NCBI RefSeq assembly: GCF_017888565.1
Contig: NZ_JAGHFX010000001.1
Location: 1-51,191 of the forward strand
Direction of reading: 5' to 3'
DNA from: Clostridium sp.
GTDB taxonomy: Bacteria > Bacillota > Clostridia > Clostridiales > Clostridiaceae
DNA: 51,191 nucleotides
Position numbers and translations under genes: made by a program. The notes below the pieces were generated by a model, which worked only from the letters and a program-made list of their open reading frames with translations, was not told the DNA's origin and ran no database searches. Numbering within the stretch: the stretch's first letter is position 1; each line of letters begins with the position of its first letter. Positions 8,060 through 17,129 of this stretch are shown piece by piece.

Positions 8060-8111
8060 TAAAAACACCTCTTTACATTAAATTTAAAATAGTTATCTAT
8101 TTAACTATTTC

Positions 8112-8140
8112 ATTATATATGTAAATAAAAAAAATTTCAA
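8112..8140 (-). promoter_or_regulatory. Promoter for ptsH
   Basis: On the minus strand, TTGAAA (8135-8140) and a perfect TATAAT (8112-8117) are spaced by 17 bases. A start site near 8105 gives a leader of about 45 bases. Confidence 0.75.
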
Positions 8141-8169
8141 GGCTTATAGCATCTATTTTCCTTAATATG

Positions 8170-8195
8170 AAAAAGAACTACTTTTAATGTAGTCC
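8170..8195 (-). terminator. spoVS terminator
   Basis: On the minus strand, GGACTAC and GTAGTTC pair (one G-U) across an ATTAAAA loop and are followed by TTTTT. It sits about 55 bases after the spoVS stop. Confidence 0.75.
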
Positions 8196-8250
8196 TTTTC
8201 TTTATCTCCCCTAAAATAAATTCTCTCCCCAACTTAAATTCCAGAACTTA

Positions 8251-8511
8251 CTATCTTGGTTGAACGATTAGTTTTATTGCTGTTCTTTCTTCACCATCTA
8301 TTTCAATATCAGTGAATGCTGGAACACAAACAATATCTTTTCCGCTAGGGGCAACGAAGCCTCTTGCTATAGCAATTGCTTTTACGGCTTGATTTATAGC
8401 ACCTGCTCCTACTGCTTGGATTTCTACTATATTTTTTTCTTTAATTATGGCAGCTAATGCACCTGCCACTGAATTTGGATTTGATTTTGTTGAAACTTTT
8501 AATACTTCCAC
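8251..8511 (-). CDS. spoVS: Stage V sporulation protein S
   Basis: SpoVS is a small Alba-like protein needed for spore coat assembly and normal passage through sporulation in Bacillus, and widely kept in clostridia. The 86-residue product matches the family end to end: MEVLKVSTKSNPNSVAGAL, VEIQAVGAGAINQAVKAIAIARG, and EERTAIKLIVQPR at the C-terminus. The start is GTG, with AGGAGGT 10 bases upstream. In B. subtilis the gene for the phosphodiesterase YmdB lies next to spoVS and rny; it is absent here. The upstream region carries a convincing sigma-H promoter. Confidence 0.96.
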   Translation of the reverse strand: MEVLKVSTKSNPNSVAGALAAIIKEKNIVEIQAVGAGAINQAVKAIAIARGFVAPSGKDIVCVPAFTDIEIDGEERTAIKLIVQPR

Positions 8512-8580
8512 TTTGTCTTTACCTCCTAGATAAAAATCGTTTACAATATATTGTAGAGTTTTTTTACTCTTGCAATATAT

Positions 8581-8609
8581 ATATTCTATAAGTTCTAAAA
8601 AAATCCTCC
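8581..8609 (-). promoter_or_regulatory. Sigma-H promoter for spoVS
   Basis: On the minus strand, GGAGGATTT (8601-8609) fits the sigma-H -35 consensus RnAGGAwww. ATAGAATAT (8581-8589) fits the -10 consensus RnnGAATww. The spacer is 11 bases. The AAAGGAGG here has no start codon after it, so it is not a ribosome site. spoVS of B. subtilis is known to be sigma-H dependent. Confidence 0.75.
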
Positions 8610-8655
8610 TTTATTTTGAAAATTTTTTTATCTTTTTTTCAAATTTCTACATAAA

Positions 8656-8690
8656 AAATAAAGTACATTTTGCAATGCAAAATGTACTTT
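8656..8690 (-). terminator. rny terminator
   Basis: A perfect 15-bp inverted repeat, AAAGTACATTTTGCA (8660-8674) with its complement at 8676-8690, abuts the rny stop. A T-rich tail follows on the minus strand. Confidence 0.88.
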
Positions 8691-8693
8691 ATA

Positions 8694-10238
8694 TTATTTA
8701 GCATAATCGACTGCTCTTGTTTCTCTTATAACATTGATTTTAATTTGACCTGGATACTCTAATTGTTCCTCTATACTTTTAGCTAAGCTTCTAGCTAATT
8801 CTACAGATCCAGCGTCATCTAAATGATCTGGTTTAACCATAATTCTAATCTCTCTACCAGCTTGAATTGCATATGATTTTTCTACACCTTCGTAAGAATT
8901 TGCAATTTCTTCTAGTTTCTCTAAACGCTTAATATAAGCTTCTAGAGTCTCTCTTCTAGCACCTGGTCTTGCTGCTGATATTGCATCAGCTGCTTGAACT
9001 AAAACAGCTTCTAGTGTTAACATTTCAACATCTCCATGATGTGCAGCTATAGCATTTGCTACAACTTGTGATTCTCCATATTTTTTAGCTAGATCTCCAC
9101 CTATTACAGCATGACGACCTTCTTCTTCTTGTGTTGCCACTTTACCTATGTCATGTAATAAGCCTGCTCTCTTAGCTAAACTTACATCTAAACCTAACTC
9201 TGCAGCCATGACACCAGCCAAATATGAAACTTCAATAGAATGCTTTAACACATTTTGTCCATAACTAGTTCTATACTTTAGTCTACCAAGTAATTTAATT
9301 ATTTCAGGATGAACACCGTGAACACCAGTTTCTAATGTTGCTTGTTCTCCTTCTTCTTTAATATCATTTTCTACATCTTTGGTAGCTCTTTCTACCATTT
9401 CCTCGATTCTAGCTGGATGAATTCTACCATCCACAATTAACTTTTCTAAAGCCATTTTAGCAATTTCTCTTCTAACTGGATCGAAACTTGATAAAATAAC
9501 TGCTTCTGGAGTATCATCTATTATTAAATCTACCCCTGTTAATGTTTCAAGAGTTCTGATATTTCTACCTTCTCTACCTATAATTCTACCCTTCATTTCA
9601 TCATTAGGAAGGGCAACAACATGTACTGTTGATTCTGATACATGATCTGCTGCGCATCTTTGAATAGCAGTTGTTATAATTTCTCTAGCTTTTTTATCTG
9701 CTTCTTCCTTAGCTCTAGCTTCTATATCTTTGATCATTATAGCAGTTTCATGAGTGATTTCTCTTCTAACTTCTTCTAAAAGGATTTCCCTAGCTTCATC
9801 ACTAGATAAGCTTGCTATTCTTTCAAGCTCCGCTCTTCTTTTAGAGTGCAGTTCCTGTACATTTGCTTCCATTTCATCGATTTCTTGTAATCTTTTATTT
9901 TGTGCTTCTTCTTTCTTTTCTAAAAGATCACTTTTTTTGTCTAGGGATTCTTCTCTTTGAATTATTCTTCTTTCAAGTCTTTGAATTTCATTTCTTCTTT
10001 CTCTTGAATCCCTTTCTAGATCATTTCTAAGTCTATGAACCTCTTCCTTCGCCTCTAAAATTGACTCCTTCTTAGTAGCTTCAGCTTCTCTTTTAGCATT
10101 TTCTAAAAGAGTTTCCGCTTCTTTTTCTAATCCATCTATCTTACTTTTAGAAGCACTTTGTATAGCTTTATAAAGTAATAAGCCAAATATGACTAATACT
10201 ATAATATCAACTATTATCCAAATAAGAATATTATCCAT
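8694..10238 (-). CDS. rny: Ribonuclease Y
   Basis: RNase Y is the membrane-anchored endoribonuclease that initiates mRNA decay and processing in Firmicutes. The 514-residue protein starts at the ATG at 10236-10238, after GGAGGAGGTG; the longer in-frame start seven codons upstream overlaps that site and is rejected. Domain order: N-terminal membrane helix (about 3-25), long charged coiled coil (about 30-190, with [19 protein letters not shown] and repeated E/K/R heptads), KH domain (about 205-265, [13 protein letters not shown]), and HD domain with LLHDIGK (about residue 360) and AAHHGDVE, then a C-terminal domain. A single-gene unit with clear promoter and terminator. Confidence 0.96.
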   Translation of the reverse strand: MDNILIWIIVDIIVLVIFGLLLYKAIQSASKSKIDGLEKEAETLLENAKREAEATKKESILEAKEEVHRLRNDLERDSRERRNEIQRLERRIIQREESLDKKSDLLEKKEEAQNKRLQEIDEMEANVQELHSKRRAELERIASLSSDEAREILLEEVRREITHETAIMIKDIEARAKEEADKKAREIITTAIQRCAADHVSESTVHVVALPNDEMKGRIIGREGRNIRTLETLTGVDLIIDDTPEAVILSSFDPVRREIAKMALEKLIVDGRIHPARIEEMVERATKDVENDIKEEGEQATLETGVHGVHPEIIKLLGRLKYRTSYGQNVLKHSIEVSYLAGVMAAELGLDVSLAKRAGLLHDIGKVATQEEEGRHAVIGGDLAKKYGESQVVANAIAAHHGDVEMLTLEAVLVQAADAISAARPGARRETLEAYIKRLEKLEEIANSYEGVEKSYAIQAGREIRIMVKPDHLDDAGSVELARSLAKSIEEQLEYPGQIKINVIRETRAVDYAK

Positions 10239-10345
10239 AACAACACCTCCTCCATTCATATAAACTTATGTTTAATAGAAAATGTAGTAGGCATCATACT
10301 TAATCAACTGATATTTGAAATATGATAAAACCAGTATTTGTTATT

Positions 10346-10374
10346 ATTTTATCTTAAAATTAAAATTATGTCAA
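10346..10374 (-). promoter_or_regulatory. Promoter for rny
   Basis: A consensus TTGACA (10369-10374) and TAAAAT (10346-10351) on the minus strand are spaced 17 bases apart. The leader of about 100 bases to the start codon is long. The remaining 10375-10464 part of this gap shows nothing else recognisable. Confidence 0.8.
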
Positions 10375-10464
10375 GTTTAGTTGTATAATTCACAAAGTAA
10401 ATTTAATTGTTTACATTCCCATTATTACGTAAATTTGAGCATATTTATCTTACTATTAAACAAG

Positions 10465-10508
10465 AAAGTCGATAATAATAATATGAAAATATTATTATTA
10501 TCGACTTT
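10465..10508 (-). terminator. Hairpin downstream of recA
   Basis: A perfect 20-bp inverted repeat (AAAGTCGATAATAATAATAT at 10465-10484, complement 10489-10508) closes on a GAAA loop. The minus-strand T-tract after it is poor, so it may protect the recA mRNA end as much as terminate. Confidence 0.75.
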
Positions 10509-10553
10509 TATTATTAACATATTTAGTTAATTATATTCAAGTTCCTACAAGTT

Positions 10554-11594
10554 TTATTTTTCTTCTACATTCTTGTCAATAGCCACTTCTTTCATAAGAG
10601 GTAATTCATATTTCTCTCTTATTCTATTTTCTATTTCCAATGCAATTTCAGGATTATCCTTTAAGTATTGTTTCGCATTTTCTCTACCTTGACCTAATCT
10701 TACATCACCGTAAGAGAACCATGCTCCACTCTTTTGAACCATACTTTCTTTTACACCTACATCAACTATATTACCTGTTCTTGATATACCTTCATTATAC
10801 ATTATATCAAATTCAGCTTGTTTAAATGGAGGAGCGACCTTATTCTTAATTACCTTAACTCTTGTTCTGTTTCCTACAACGCTTTCACCTTGTTTTATTG
10901 AATCTATTCTTCTAACATCCAGTCTAACTGAAGAATAGAACTTTAACGCTCTTCCTCCTGTTGTAGTTTCAGGATTTCCAAACATAACACCAACTTTTTC
11001 TCTTAATTGGTTTATAAATATAGCTATACAACCTGTTTTTTGTATAGTTCCTGTTAGCTTTCTTAAAGCTTGTGACATAAGTCTTGCTTGAAGACCAACG
11101 TGAGAATCTCCCATTTCGCCTTCTATTTCAGCTCTTGGAACTAAAGCTGCAACTGAGTCAACTACTATTACATCTATAGCACCTGAACGAACTAATGCTT
11201 CAGCAATTTCCAGTCCTTGTTCTCCTGTATCTGGTTGTGAAACTATAAGATTTTCTGTGTCAACGCCTAATCTTCTAGCATAACTTGGATCTAAAGCATG
11301 TTCTGCATCTATAAATGCAACTGCTCCTCCAAGCTTTTGTGCTTCAGCAGCAACATGTAATGCAACTGTCGTTTTACCTGAACTCTCTGGTCCGTATATT
11401 TCTATTATTCTTCCTTTAGGTAATCCCCCTACACCTAAAGCTATATCTAAGTCAAGACATCCAGTTGAAATAGTTTCAATATTTAATGCACTATTTTCTC
11501 CAAGCTTCATTATAGATCCTTTACCAAATTGTTTTTCAATTTGACCCATTGCATTTTCTATAGCTTTTAACTTATCCATATCTATATTTCCCAT
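10554..11594 (-). CDS. recA: Recombinase A
   Basis: RecA forms filaments on single-stranded DNA, catalyses strand exchange and triggers LexA self-cleavage. The 346-residue protein has the usual length and blocks: Walker A GPESSGKT at residues 68-75, Walker B region [19 protein letters not shown], loop L1/L2 segments ([20 protein letters not shown], and the [22 protein letters not shown] region), and an acidic C-terminal tail. The ribosome site is GGAAGGTG before the ATG. The gene stands alone: cinA, which lies between pgsA and recA in Bacillus, is missing. Regulation by LexA is directly supported by a GAAC-N4-GTTC box just upstream. Confidence 0.98.
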   Translation of the reverse strand: MGNIDMDKLKAIENAMGQIEKQFGKGSIMKLGENSALNIETISTGCLDLDIALGVGGLPKGRIIEIYGPESSGKTTVALHVAAEAQKLGGAVAFIDAEHALDPSYARRLGVDTENLIVSQPDTGEQGLEIAEALVRSGAIDVIVVDSVAALVPRAEIEGEMGDSHVGLQARLMSQALRKLTGTIQKTGCIAIFINQLREKVGVMFGNPETTTGGRALKFYSSVRLDVRRIDSIKQGESVVGNRTRVKVIKNKVAPPFKQAEFDIMYNEGISRTGNIVDVGVKESMVQKSGAWFSYGDVRLGQGRENAKQYLKDNPEIALEIENRIREKYELPLMKEVAIDKNVEEK

Positions 11595-11616
11595 ATGGCA
11601 CCTTCCTCTCTAAAAC

Positions 11617-11628
11617 GAACATTTGTTC
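11617..11628 (-). promoter_or_regulatory. LexA (SOS) box upstream of recA
   Basis: GAACATTTGTTC is a perfect Gram-positive LexA operator (CGAAC-N4-GTTC form). It lies just downstream of the recA -10 element, close to the expected transcript start. LexA bound there would block initiation until DNA damage. Confidence 0.9.
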
Positions 11629-11637
11629 TATAAGTAA

Positions 11638-11666
11638 ATTATATATTATATGTTGACTATAGTCAA
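11638..11666 (-). promoter_or_regulatory. Promoter for recA
   Basis: On the minus strand, TTGACT (11661-11666) and TATAAT (11638-11643) are 17 bases apart. The -35 and most of the spacer lie inside a 38-bp perfect palindrome. Confidence 0.75.
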
Positions 11667-11678
11667 CATATAATATAT
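11641..11678. repeat. 38-bp perfect palindrome in the recA control region
   Basis: Bases 11641-11659 are exactly complementary to 11660-11678, with the core TGTTGACTATAGTCAACA. The palindrome contains the recA -35. By symmetry it also presents a TTGACT on the plus strand, with TATTAT 17 bases on (11676-11681). Confidence 0.9.
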
Positions 11679-11704
11679 TATTTCGTATTAATATCTTTAA
11701 TATT

Positions 11705-11735
11705 AAAAGTTCCAACTATCTAAGATGGAACTTTT
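11705..11735 (-). terminator. Terminator of the pgsA transcript
   Basis: AAAAGTTCCA (11705-11714) and TGGAACTTTT (11726-11735) form a 10-bp stem. It lies 34 bases past the pgsA stop, with a T-rich minus-strand tail. Confidence 0.75.
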
Positions 11736-11768
11736 ATTTTAATTATATCCTATTTATTTTATAATAAA

Positions 11769-12359
11769 CTACTTATTAGTATTTATTATTTTTTTATTTT
11801 TACTAAAATAGTCAATTCCAGATACTATTGTCATTATAACAGCCAGAAATAGTATAAACCTTGGACCATATGTAATAATCATTCTAAACATACTACTTTC
11901 TGTAACTAGTGCTGTTAAATACTTTGAAGCTCCTACATTAACTTGAATTAGTAAAAATATTATAGCTGCTATTTGAGTAACAGTTTTAGCTTTTCCCCAA
12001 GTACTTGCTGCAATTATCTTTCCTTCAGAAGCTGCAATAGTTCTAAGGCCAGAAACTGCAAATTCTCTTGCTATTATAACAACAGTTGCCCAAGCTGGTA
12101 TAACTTGAAGTTCAACTAATGATATTAAAGCTGCTGTCACTAAAAGCTTATCTGCAAGAGGATCCATAAATTTACCAAAATTGGTTATTTGATTTCTACT
12201 TCTTGCAATATATCCATCTAATTGATCAGTTAAAGATGCAATTATAAATATAAAAGTAGCTATGAAAGTTCCATATGGAATGTTTTTTACAGCAATAAAT
12301 ATTAAAAATAAAGGTACTAAAAATATTCTAAGCATTGTTAGCTTATTTGCTAAATTCAT
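11769..12359 (-). CDS. pgsA: CDP-diacylglycerol-glycerol-3-phosphate 3-phosphatidyltransferase
   Basis: PgsA makes phosphatidylglycerol phosphate, the committed step to phosphatidylglycerol and cardiolipin, in the inner membrane. The 196-residue protein has the CDP-alcohol phosphotransferase motif DG-x2-AR-x8-G-x3-D-x3-D ([23 protein letters not shown], about residues 48-70) and several membrane helices. The start codon overlaps the end of rimO by 17 bases, so the two are translated from one message. The same rimO-pgsA pairing is common in Firmicutes. The transcript ends at the hairpin before the recA promoter. Confidence 0.95.
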   Translation of the reverse strand: MNLANKLTMLRIFLVPLFLIFIAVKNIPYGTFIATFIFIIASLTDQLDGYIARSRNQITNFGKFMDPLADKLLVTAALISLVELQVIPAWATVVIIAREFAVSGLRTIAASEGKIIAASTWGKAKTVTQIAAIIFLLIQVNVGASKYLTALVTESSMFRMIITYGPRFILFLAVIMTIVSGIDYFSKNKKIINTNK

Positions 12360-13680
12360 CGCATATCTCTCCTACTAAATCATACTCTAAAGCTTCCTTA
12401 ATTTTGACTTTTACAATATCACCTTTTTCAAGATTTTTAGTTGTATCAACTAATATATTCCCATCAATTTCAGGTGCCATTTCTGAACTTCTTCCAATGA
12501 AATATTTACCTTTTCTTCCTTCTATAATAGTATCATAAACTTTTGATATTTTCAATTTGTTTAATTCTTCTACTACATTTTTTTGAACCATCATTAGTTT
12601 TTCTTGTCTTTTTTCTTTTATTTCTTCTTCAACTTGGTTTTCCATATTAGCTGCTGGAGTACCTTCTTCCTTTGAATACTTGAAAACTCCAACGTTATCA
12701 AGTTTGTACTCTTCTAAAAACTCGCATAATTCATTAAAATCTTCTTCTGTTTCTCCTGGAAAACCAACTATAAGAGATGTCCTAAGTACTATTCCCGGAA
12801 TTCTTTCTCTTAATTCATCAATTATACTAGTTATTGTCTCTTTATTTGTTCTTCTTGCCATACTCTTTAAAATATTATTGCTTATATGTTGTATAGGTAA
12901 ATCTAAGTATTTTACAACCTTTGGATTCATCGCCATTTCTTCAATTAAATCTTCTGTTATTTCTTCTGGATAGCAATAAAGTAATCTTATCCATTCAACT
13001 CCAGTAACATTAGAAATTTCTCTAACTAATTCATGAAGCTTATTTTCTTTATATATGTCCATTCCATAGTAAGTCAAATCTTGTGCTATTAATATAATTT
13101 CCTTTACCCCATTTTTTACAAGAAGCTCTACTTCTTGTAATATTGCTTCTTTAGATCTACTTCTAAATTTCCCTCTTATCTTAGGTATTATACAGTAAGT
13201 ACAGTAATTATCGCATCCTTCTGCTATTCTAACATAAGCAGTGTGTTTATCAGTCGTTAACAGTCTTATTCCTTCATTTATATTTTCATCACTATAATTT
13301 GTTGCAAGTAGCTTTCTTTCTCCTTTTATAAAATCTAAGATAAGCTTATGTAACTTCATATAGTCGTTAACCCCCATAAGGATATCAATTTCTGGCATAA
13401 GTTCTAATAATTCTTCACCATATCTTTGAGCTAAACATCCTGTAGCTATAAGCATCTTACATTTATATTTATCCTTATACTCAGCCATTTCTAGTATTGT
13501 ATCTATAGATTCTTGCTTTGCACTTTCTATAAATCCACATGTATTAACAATTATTATTTCCGCTTCCTTAGGATCATTTGTTATTTCATAAAATTTATTT
13601 ATAGTTCCAAGTATAAGTTCAGAGTCAACTCTATTCTTATCACATCCTAAACTTACCATCCCAACTTTATATTTTTCCAA
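12343..13680 (-). CDS. rimO: Ribosomal protein S12 methylthiotransferase RimO
   Basis: RimO is a radical-SAM iron-sulfur enzyme that adds a methylthio group to an aspartate of ribosomal protein S12. The 445-residue protein has the N-terminal UPF0004 domain ([14 protein letters not shown], with cluster cysteines at about 10, 48 and 82), the radical-SAM CxxxCxxC motif CDNYCTYC (about residue 156) and a C-terminal TRAM domain (about 375-440). The [12 protein letters not shown] start and length distinguish it from the tRNA enzyme MiaB. AGGAGGAAGT precedes the ATG. pgsA overlaps its 3' end. Confidence 0.95.
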   Translation of the reverse strand: MEKYKVGMVSLGCDKNRVDSELILGTINKFYEITNDPKEAEIIIVNTCGFIESAKQESIDTILEMAEYKDKYKCKMLIATGCLAQRYGEELLELMPEIDILMGVNDYMKLHKLILDFIKGERKLLATNYSDENINEGIRLLTTDKHTAYVRIAEGCDNYCTYCIIPKIRGKFRSRSKEAILQEVELLVKNGVKEIILIAQDLTYYGMDIYKENKLHELVREISNVTGVEWIRLLYCYPEEITEDLIEEMAMNPKVVKYLDLPIQHISNNILKSMARRTNKETITSIIDELRERIPGIVLRTSLIVGFPGETEEDFNELCEFLEEYKLDNVGVFKYSKEEGTPAANMENQVEEEIKEKRQEKLMMVQKNVVEELNKLKISKVYDTIIEGRKGKYFIGRSSEMAPEIDGNILVDTTKNLEKGDIVKVKIKEALEYDLVGEICDEFSK

Positions 13681-13724
13681 AGCTACTTCCTCCTACGTTT
13701 TATAAATTATTGCTCATTTGGCCT

Positions 13725-13756
13725 AAATATTATTTTAATGTAGAAAAATAATATTT
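13725..13756 (-). terminator. Hairpin between ftsK/spoIIIE and rimO
   Basis: A perfect 12-bp AT-only inverted repeat (AAATATTATTTT, 13725-13736, complement 13745-13756) lies 11 bases past the stop of the translocase gene. Without a T-tract on the minus strand it is only a possible, partial terminator before rimO. Confidence 0.5.
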
Positions 13757-13766
13757 ACAAGTTTTT

Positions 13767-16169
13767 TTAATCTTCCATATTTAATTCTTCTTTCGAAACT
13801 AATACTTGCCTTGGTCTACTTCCATCTTTCTCTGATATAATACCACGTTCTTCAAGTTCATCCATTATTCTTGAAGCTCTATTAAATCCTATTCTAAGTT
13901 TTCTCTGTAAGAATGACGTAGATGCTTGATTGTATTCTATAACAACCTTTATTGCTTCATCTAAAAGTTCATCACTACTCTCGTTATCACCTAAATTACC
14001 AGCATCTTTTGTTCCATTTTCTATATGTTCAATTATAGATTCTTCATAATCTACATTTGATTCTTCATCTTTTACAAAGCTTACAACCTTTTCTACCTCT
14101 TCTTCTGATATAAATGCTCCTTGAACTCTAATAGGCTTATTTTCACCTATTGGACAATATAACATATCTCCTCTTCCGAGTAATTTTTCAGCACCTGTTG
14201 AATCCAATATAGTTCTAGAATCTATTCCTGAAGAAACAGCAAATGAAATTCTAGATGGTATATTAGCTTTAATCACGCCTGTAATTACATCTACAGAAGG
14301 TCTTTGAGTTGCAATTATCAAATGCATTCCTGCTGCTCTAGCCATTTGCGCTAATCTACATATATAATCTTCTACATCATTAGGGCACGCCATCATTAAA
14401 TCAGCAAGCTCATCTACTATCATAACTATATATGGTAACTTTTCTTCAATTATTCCCTTTTCATAAAGAGCATTATAACTTTCGATATTCCTTACAGATG
14501 AATCTGCAAATAGCTTATATCTCTTATTCATTTCATTAACTGCCCAGTTTAATGCTGCTGCTGCTTTTTTAGGGTCTGTAACTACAGGAATTAAAAGGTG
14601 TGGTATTCCATTATATACACTAAGTTCTACAACTTTAGGATCAACCATCAACAATTTTACTTCATTTGGACTATATTTATATAACAAACTAACTATAAGG
14701 GTATTAATACATACCGATTTACCAGATCCAGTTGCCCCTGCAATTAACATATGAGGCATTGTAGATAAATCTCCCACTACACATTTTCCTGCTATATCTT
14801 TTCCTAATGCAAAAGCCAATTTCTTATTTGATGTCTTAAATTCATTAGAGTCTAAAACCTCTCTTAGAAACACTGCTGTTTGTTTATTATTTGGAACTTC
14901 TATACCTATAGCCGCCTTTCCTGGTATAGGAGCCTCCATTCTTACACCACTAGCTGCAAGTCCTAAAGCTATATCATCTTGTAGGTTTACTATTTTCGAA
15001 ACTTTTACCCCAGGACTTGGTTGAATTTCAAATCTAGTTACAGAAGGACCTTTCGTTACTTGAACTACCTTTGCATCTACTCCAAAATCATTAAGGATAC
15101 CTTCTAGCTTACCTGCATTTTCTATTAACTCTTTCTTATCCTCACTTTTAAGCTTCATTTTACTATTTATATTTAAAAGCTCTACTGATGGATGCTGATA
15201 AATTTTTTCTTCCTTCTTTTCATCCGTTAAGCTTTCTTCTATTTCCTTACTTACTACATCCTTAACTGTATTATCTAATTTTTCTTTTTTCTTAACCTTT
15301 TCTTTAATTTCTTTATTTACTGCTTCTTCTTGCTTTTCTTCATCAAAAACCTCTATATTAAAAGGATTACTTTTTTTATTTTCTTTAAACTCTTCAACTG
15401 AACTTTCTAGTGCTCCTTCATCTAATGAAGAATTCTTCATAAAATCAAGAATTTTTATTTTATTATTTATTCCATTTATAAACTCTTCTCTTTCTCTTTC
15501 CTTTACCTTAGGAACTGCATCTATTAATGGAGTTTTTTCTTTTTCTATTTCTTTTTCTACATTAACTATAGTCTTTTTTTCTTTCCTTTTTGGTTTTATC
15601 TTTTGACTTTCTTCTTTAAAGAACATGATTATATCATATAAAGTTATATCAAATATTAATATTGTTCCTATTGCCCACAATGTAACATATAATATATATG
15701 ACCCTATATAACCAATAAGCTTACCTAATGGATAAGAAATTAAATGTCCTATAAGTCCTCCATGTACTCCGGAAACCTTAACTACTTCTTGCCAAGTTTC
15801 ATAAAATCCTTCTTTTGATTGCAATACATGAATACTACCAGTTGCACAGCCTAACGTTATTGATATTATAATAAGAGTAATACCAAAAAACCTTCTTGTT
15901 ACTTTAATACTTCCCTTTGAAACTATACTATGATACCCAAAATAAATTAAATATAATGGAAGTACGAAAGCACTTACTCCTATTAACTTGTATATTACTT
16001 GCCTTGATAAAATAGATAATGCTCCTGCCCAAGCTGTGTAAATTGCTATAGCTAATAAAATACCTACTGCTATATAAACTATTCCTTTAATATCTCCATT
16101 TTCTTTTACATCATTTTTTTTATTAGTGTCCTTTTTTTTATTAGTATTTTTTGCTTTGACTCTAGACAC
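13767..16169 (-). CDS. DNA translocase FtsK/SpoIIIE
   Basis: This hexameric ATP-driven pump moves DNA through the closing septum; in spore formers it packs the chromosome into the forespore. The start chosen is the GTG at 16167-16169, four bases after GAGGTGAT. The longer ATG form starts upstream of that site, leaving 800 residues. Order: four membrane helices (about 40-165), a charged, low-complexity linker rich in K/E (about 180-340), then the motor with Walker A GATGSGKS (about 455), Walker [13 protein letters not shown], and a C-terminal winged-helix gamma domain ([29 protein letters not shown]) that reads KOPS/SRS sequences. Only one such gene is seen here, so I cannot choose between the ftsK and spoIIIE names. 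A possible promoter (TTGCTT-16-TATAAT) overlaps the preceding terminator. Confidence 0.95.
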   Translation of the reverse strand: MSRVKAKNTNKKKDTNKKNDVKENGDIKGIVYIAVGILLAIAIYTAWAGALSILSRQVIYKLIGVSAFVLPLYLIYFGYHSIVSKGSIKVTRRFFGITLIIISITLGCATGSIHVLQSKEGFYETWQEVVKVSGVHGGLIGHLISYPLGKLIGYIGSYILYVTLWAIGTILIFDITLYDIIMFFKEESQKIKPKRKEKKTIVNVEKEIEKEKTPLIDAVPKVKEREREEFINGINNKIKILDFMKNSSLDEGALESSVEEFKENKKSNPFNIEVFDEEKQEEAVNKEIKEKVKKKEKLDNTVKDVVSKEIEESLTDEKKEEKIYQHPSVELLNINSKMKLKSEDKKELIENAGKLEGILNDFGVDAKVVQVTKGPSVTRFEIQPSPGVKVSKIVNLQDDIALGLAASGVRMEAPIPGKAAIGIEVPNNKQTAVFLREVLDSNEFKTSNKKLAFALGKDIAGKCVVGDLSTMPHMLIAGATGSGKSVCINTLIVSLLYKYSPNEVKLLMVDPKVVELSVYNGIPHLLIPVVTDPKKAAAALNWAVNEMNKRYKLFADSSVRNIESYNALYEKGIIEEKLPYIVMIVDELADLMMACPNDVEDYICRLAQMARAAGMHLIIATQRPSVDVITGVIKANIPSRISFAVSSGIDSRTILDSTGAEKLLGRGDMLYCPIGENKPIRVQGAFISEEEVEKVVSFVKDEESNVDYEESIIEHIENGTKDAGNLGDNESSDELLDEAIKVVIEYNQASTSFLQRKLRIGFNRASRIMDELEERGIISEKDGSRPRQVLVSKEELNMED

Positions 16170-16238
16170 ACAATCACCTCGCAATTTCCCCATTTATTGT
16201 AAGTCAATTATTTACATAATAATATTATAAACTTTAAT

Positions 16239-16280
16239 AAAAAAAAAGCAATTTAAATAACTATCTATTATTTAAACCGC
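16239..16280 (-). terminator. Terminator of the dapG-tepA transcript
   Basis: On the minus strand a 13-bp stem (16268-16280 with 16248-16260, including two G-U pairs) is followed by nine Ts. It lies about 80 bases after the tepA stop. Confidence 0.88.
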
Positions 16281-16360
16281 TTAAATTAATATAATATATT
16301 CCAAAGTAAACTTATTTTTTTCATAAATTTATATAATTATTCCTTAACTTCTTTTTTACT

Positions 16361-17083
16361 TTAATTTTCTCCAATTAACTCTTTCAATTTATTCAGTGCA
16401 TCTTTAATTCCACCCTCTTCATCTATTAATCCACATTCTACTGCTTGTTTTCCAATTAAAATAGTGCCCATATCATTTAATAGCTCATCTGATTTTAGCA
16501 TCATTTCTCTTAATTCATCTTTTTTTATTTTAGATGTTCTTACAATGAAATTATCTATACGTTCTTGCATCTTTTGAAAATAATTAAATGTTTGAGCTAC
16601 CCCTATAACAAATCCATTCATTCTTATAGGATGAACTATCATTGTAGCTGATGGAGTTATAAAAGAATAGCTTGATGAAGTTGCAAGAGGTACTCCAATT
16701 GAATGTCCACCACCTATAACTATTGAAACTGTAGGTTTTGATAAAGAATTTATCATTTCAGCAATAGCTAATCCAGCTTCTACATCTCCTCCAACTGTAT
16801 TTAGTATTATTAATACTCCCTTTACATTATCATTACGCTCCATAGATATAAGTTGAGGAATAACGTGTTCATACTTTGTTGACTTTGATTGAGCTGGTAA
16901 AACTTGATGACCTTCTATTTGGCCTATTATAGGTAGTATTTGAATGCTTTCATCTTGCGATACCCCATTATCAGTCCCAAACTCTTTTATTTCTTCTCTC
17001 TTTTCCTTGGCTTCTTTTAGCTTCTCTTCTTCATTTTCTATATCCTTATTTTCATCTTTTGATGAGTCAAAAAAATTATTCAT
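16361..17083 (-). CDS. tepA: ClpP-class protease TepA
   Basis: TepA (B. subtilis YmfB) is a ClpP/crotonase-fold protein described as translocation-enhancing; it is thought to degrade signal peptides or secreted precursors in the cytosol. The 240-residue protein starts with a charged, Glu/Lys-rich N-terminal extension (1-50). A ClpP-like fold follows: [17 protein letters not shown], then the nucleophile region [14 protein letters not shown] with a serine in the usual turn, and [10 protein letters not shown], where the catalytic histidine is expected. The gene lies between dapG and the ftsK/spoIIIE gene, as in Bacillus. Its ribosome site AGGAGG is the 3' arm of a hairpin that follows dapG, so its translation may be held back unless the upstream gene is being translated. 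Confidence 0.9.
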   Translation of the reverse strand: MNNFFDSSKDENKDIENEEEKLKEAKEKREEIKEFGTDNGVSQDESIQILPIIGQIEGHQVLPAQSKSTKYEHVIPQLISMERNDNVKGVLIILNTVGGDVEAGLAIAEMINSLSKPTVSIVIGGGHSIGVPLATSSSYSFITPSATMIVHPIRMNGFVIGVAQTFNYFQKMQERIDNFIVRTSKIKKDELREMMLKSDELLNDMGTILIGKQAVECGLIDEEGGIKDALNKLKELIGEN

Positions 17084-17087
17084 AATA

Positions 17088-17126
17088 AAATCCTCCTATA
17101 CAATATTATTTTGTACAAGAGGATTT
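17088..17126 (-). promoter_or_regulatory. Hairpin sequestering the tepA Shine-Dalgarno
   Basis: On the minus strand AAATCCTC (17119-17126) pairs with GAGGATTT (17088-17095), and GTACAA-type bases pair with TTGTA inside. The GGAGG of tepA is in the second arm, 5 bases before the ATG. The hairpin begins 3 bases past the dapG stop. Confidence 0.65.
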
Positions 17127-17129
17127 ATT

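Noticed and set aside
8590..8612. AAAGGAGG on the minus strand as a ribosome site of a missed small gene upstream of spoVS
   Set aside because: No start codon at a suitable distance opens a frame; the bases are better explained as the sigma-H -35 element.
10239..10259. Longer starts for rny, and likewise for ptsH, pyrH, infB, dprA, comM, ymxH, rpsO and the translocase
   Set aside because: In each case the upstream in-frame start overlaps or precedes the Shine-Dalgarno sequence of the next start, so the downstream start was used.
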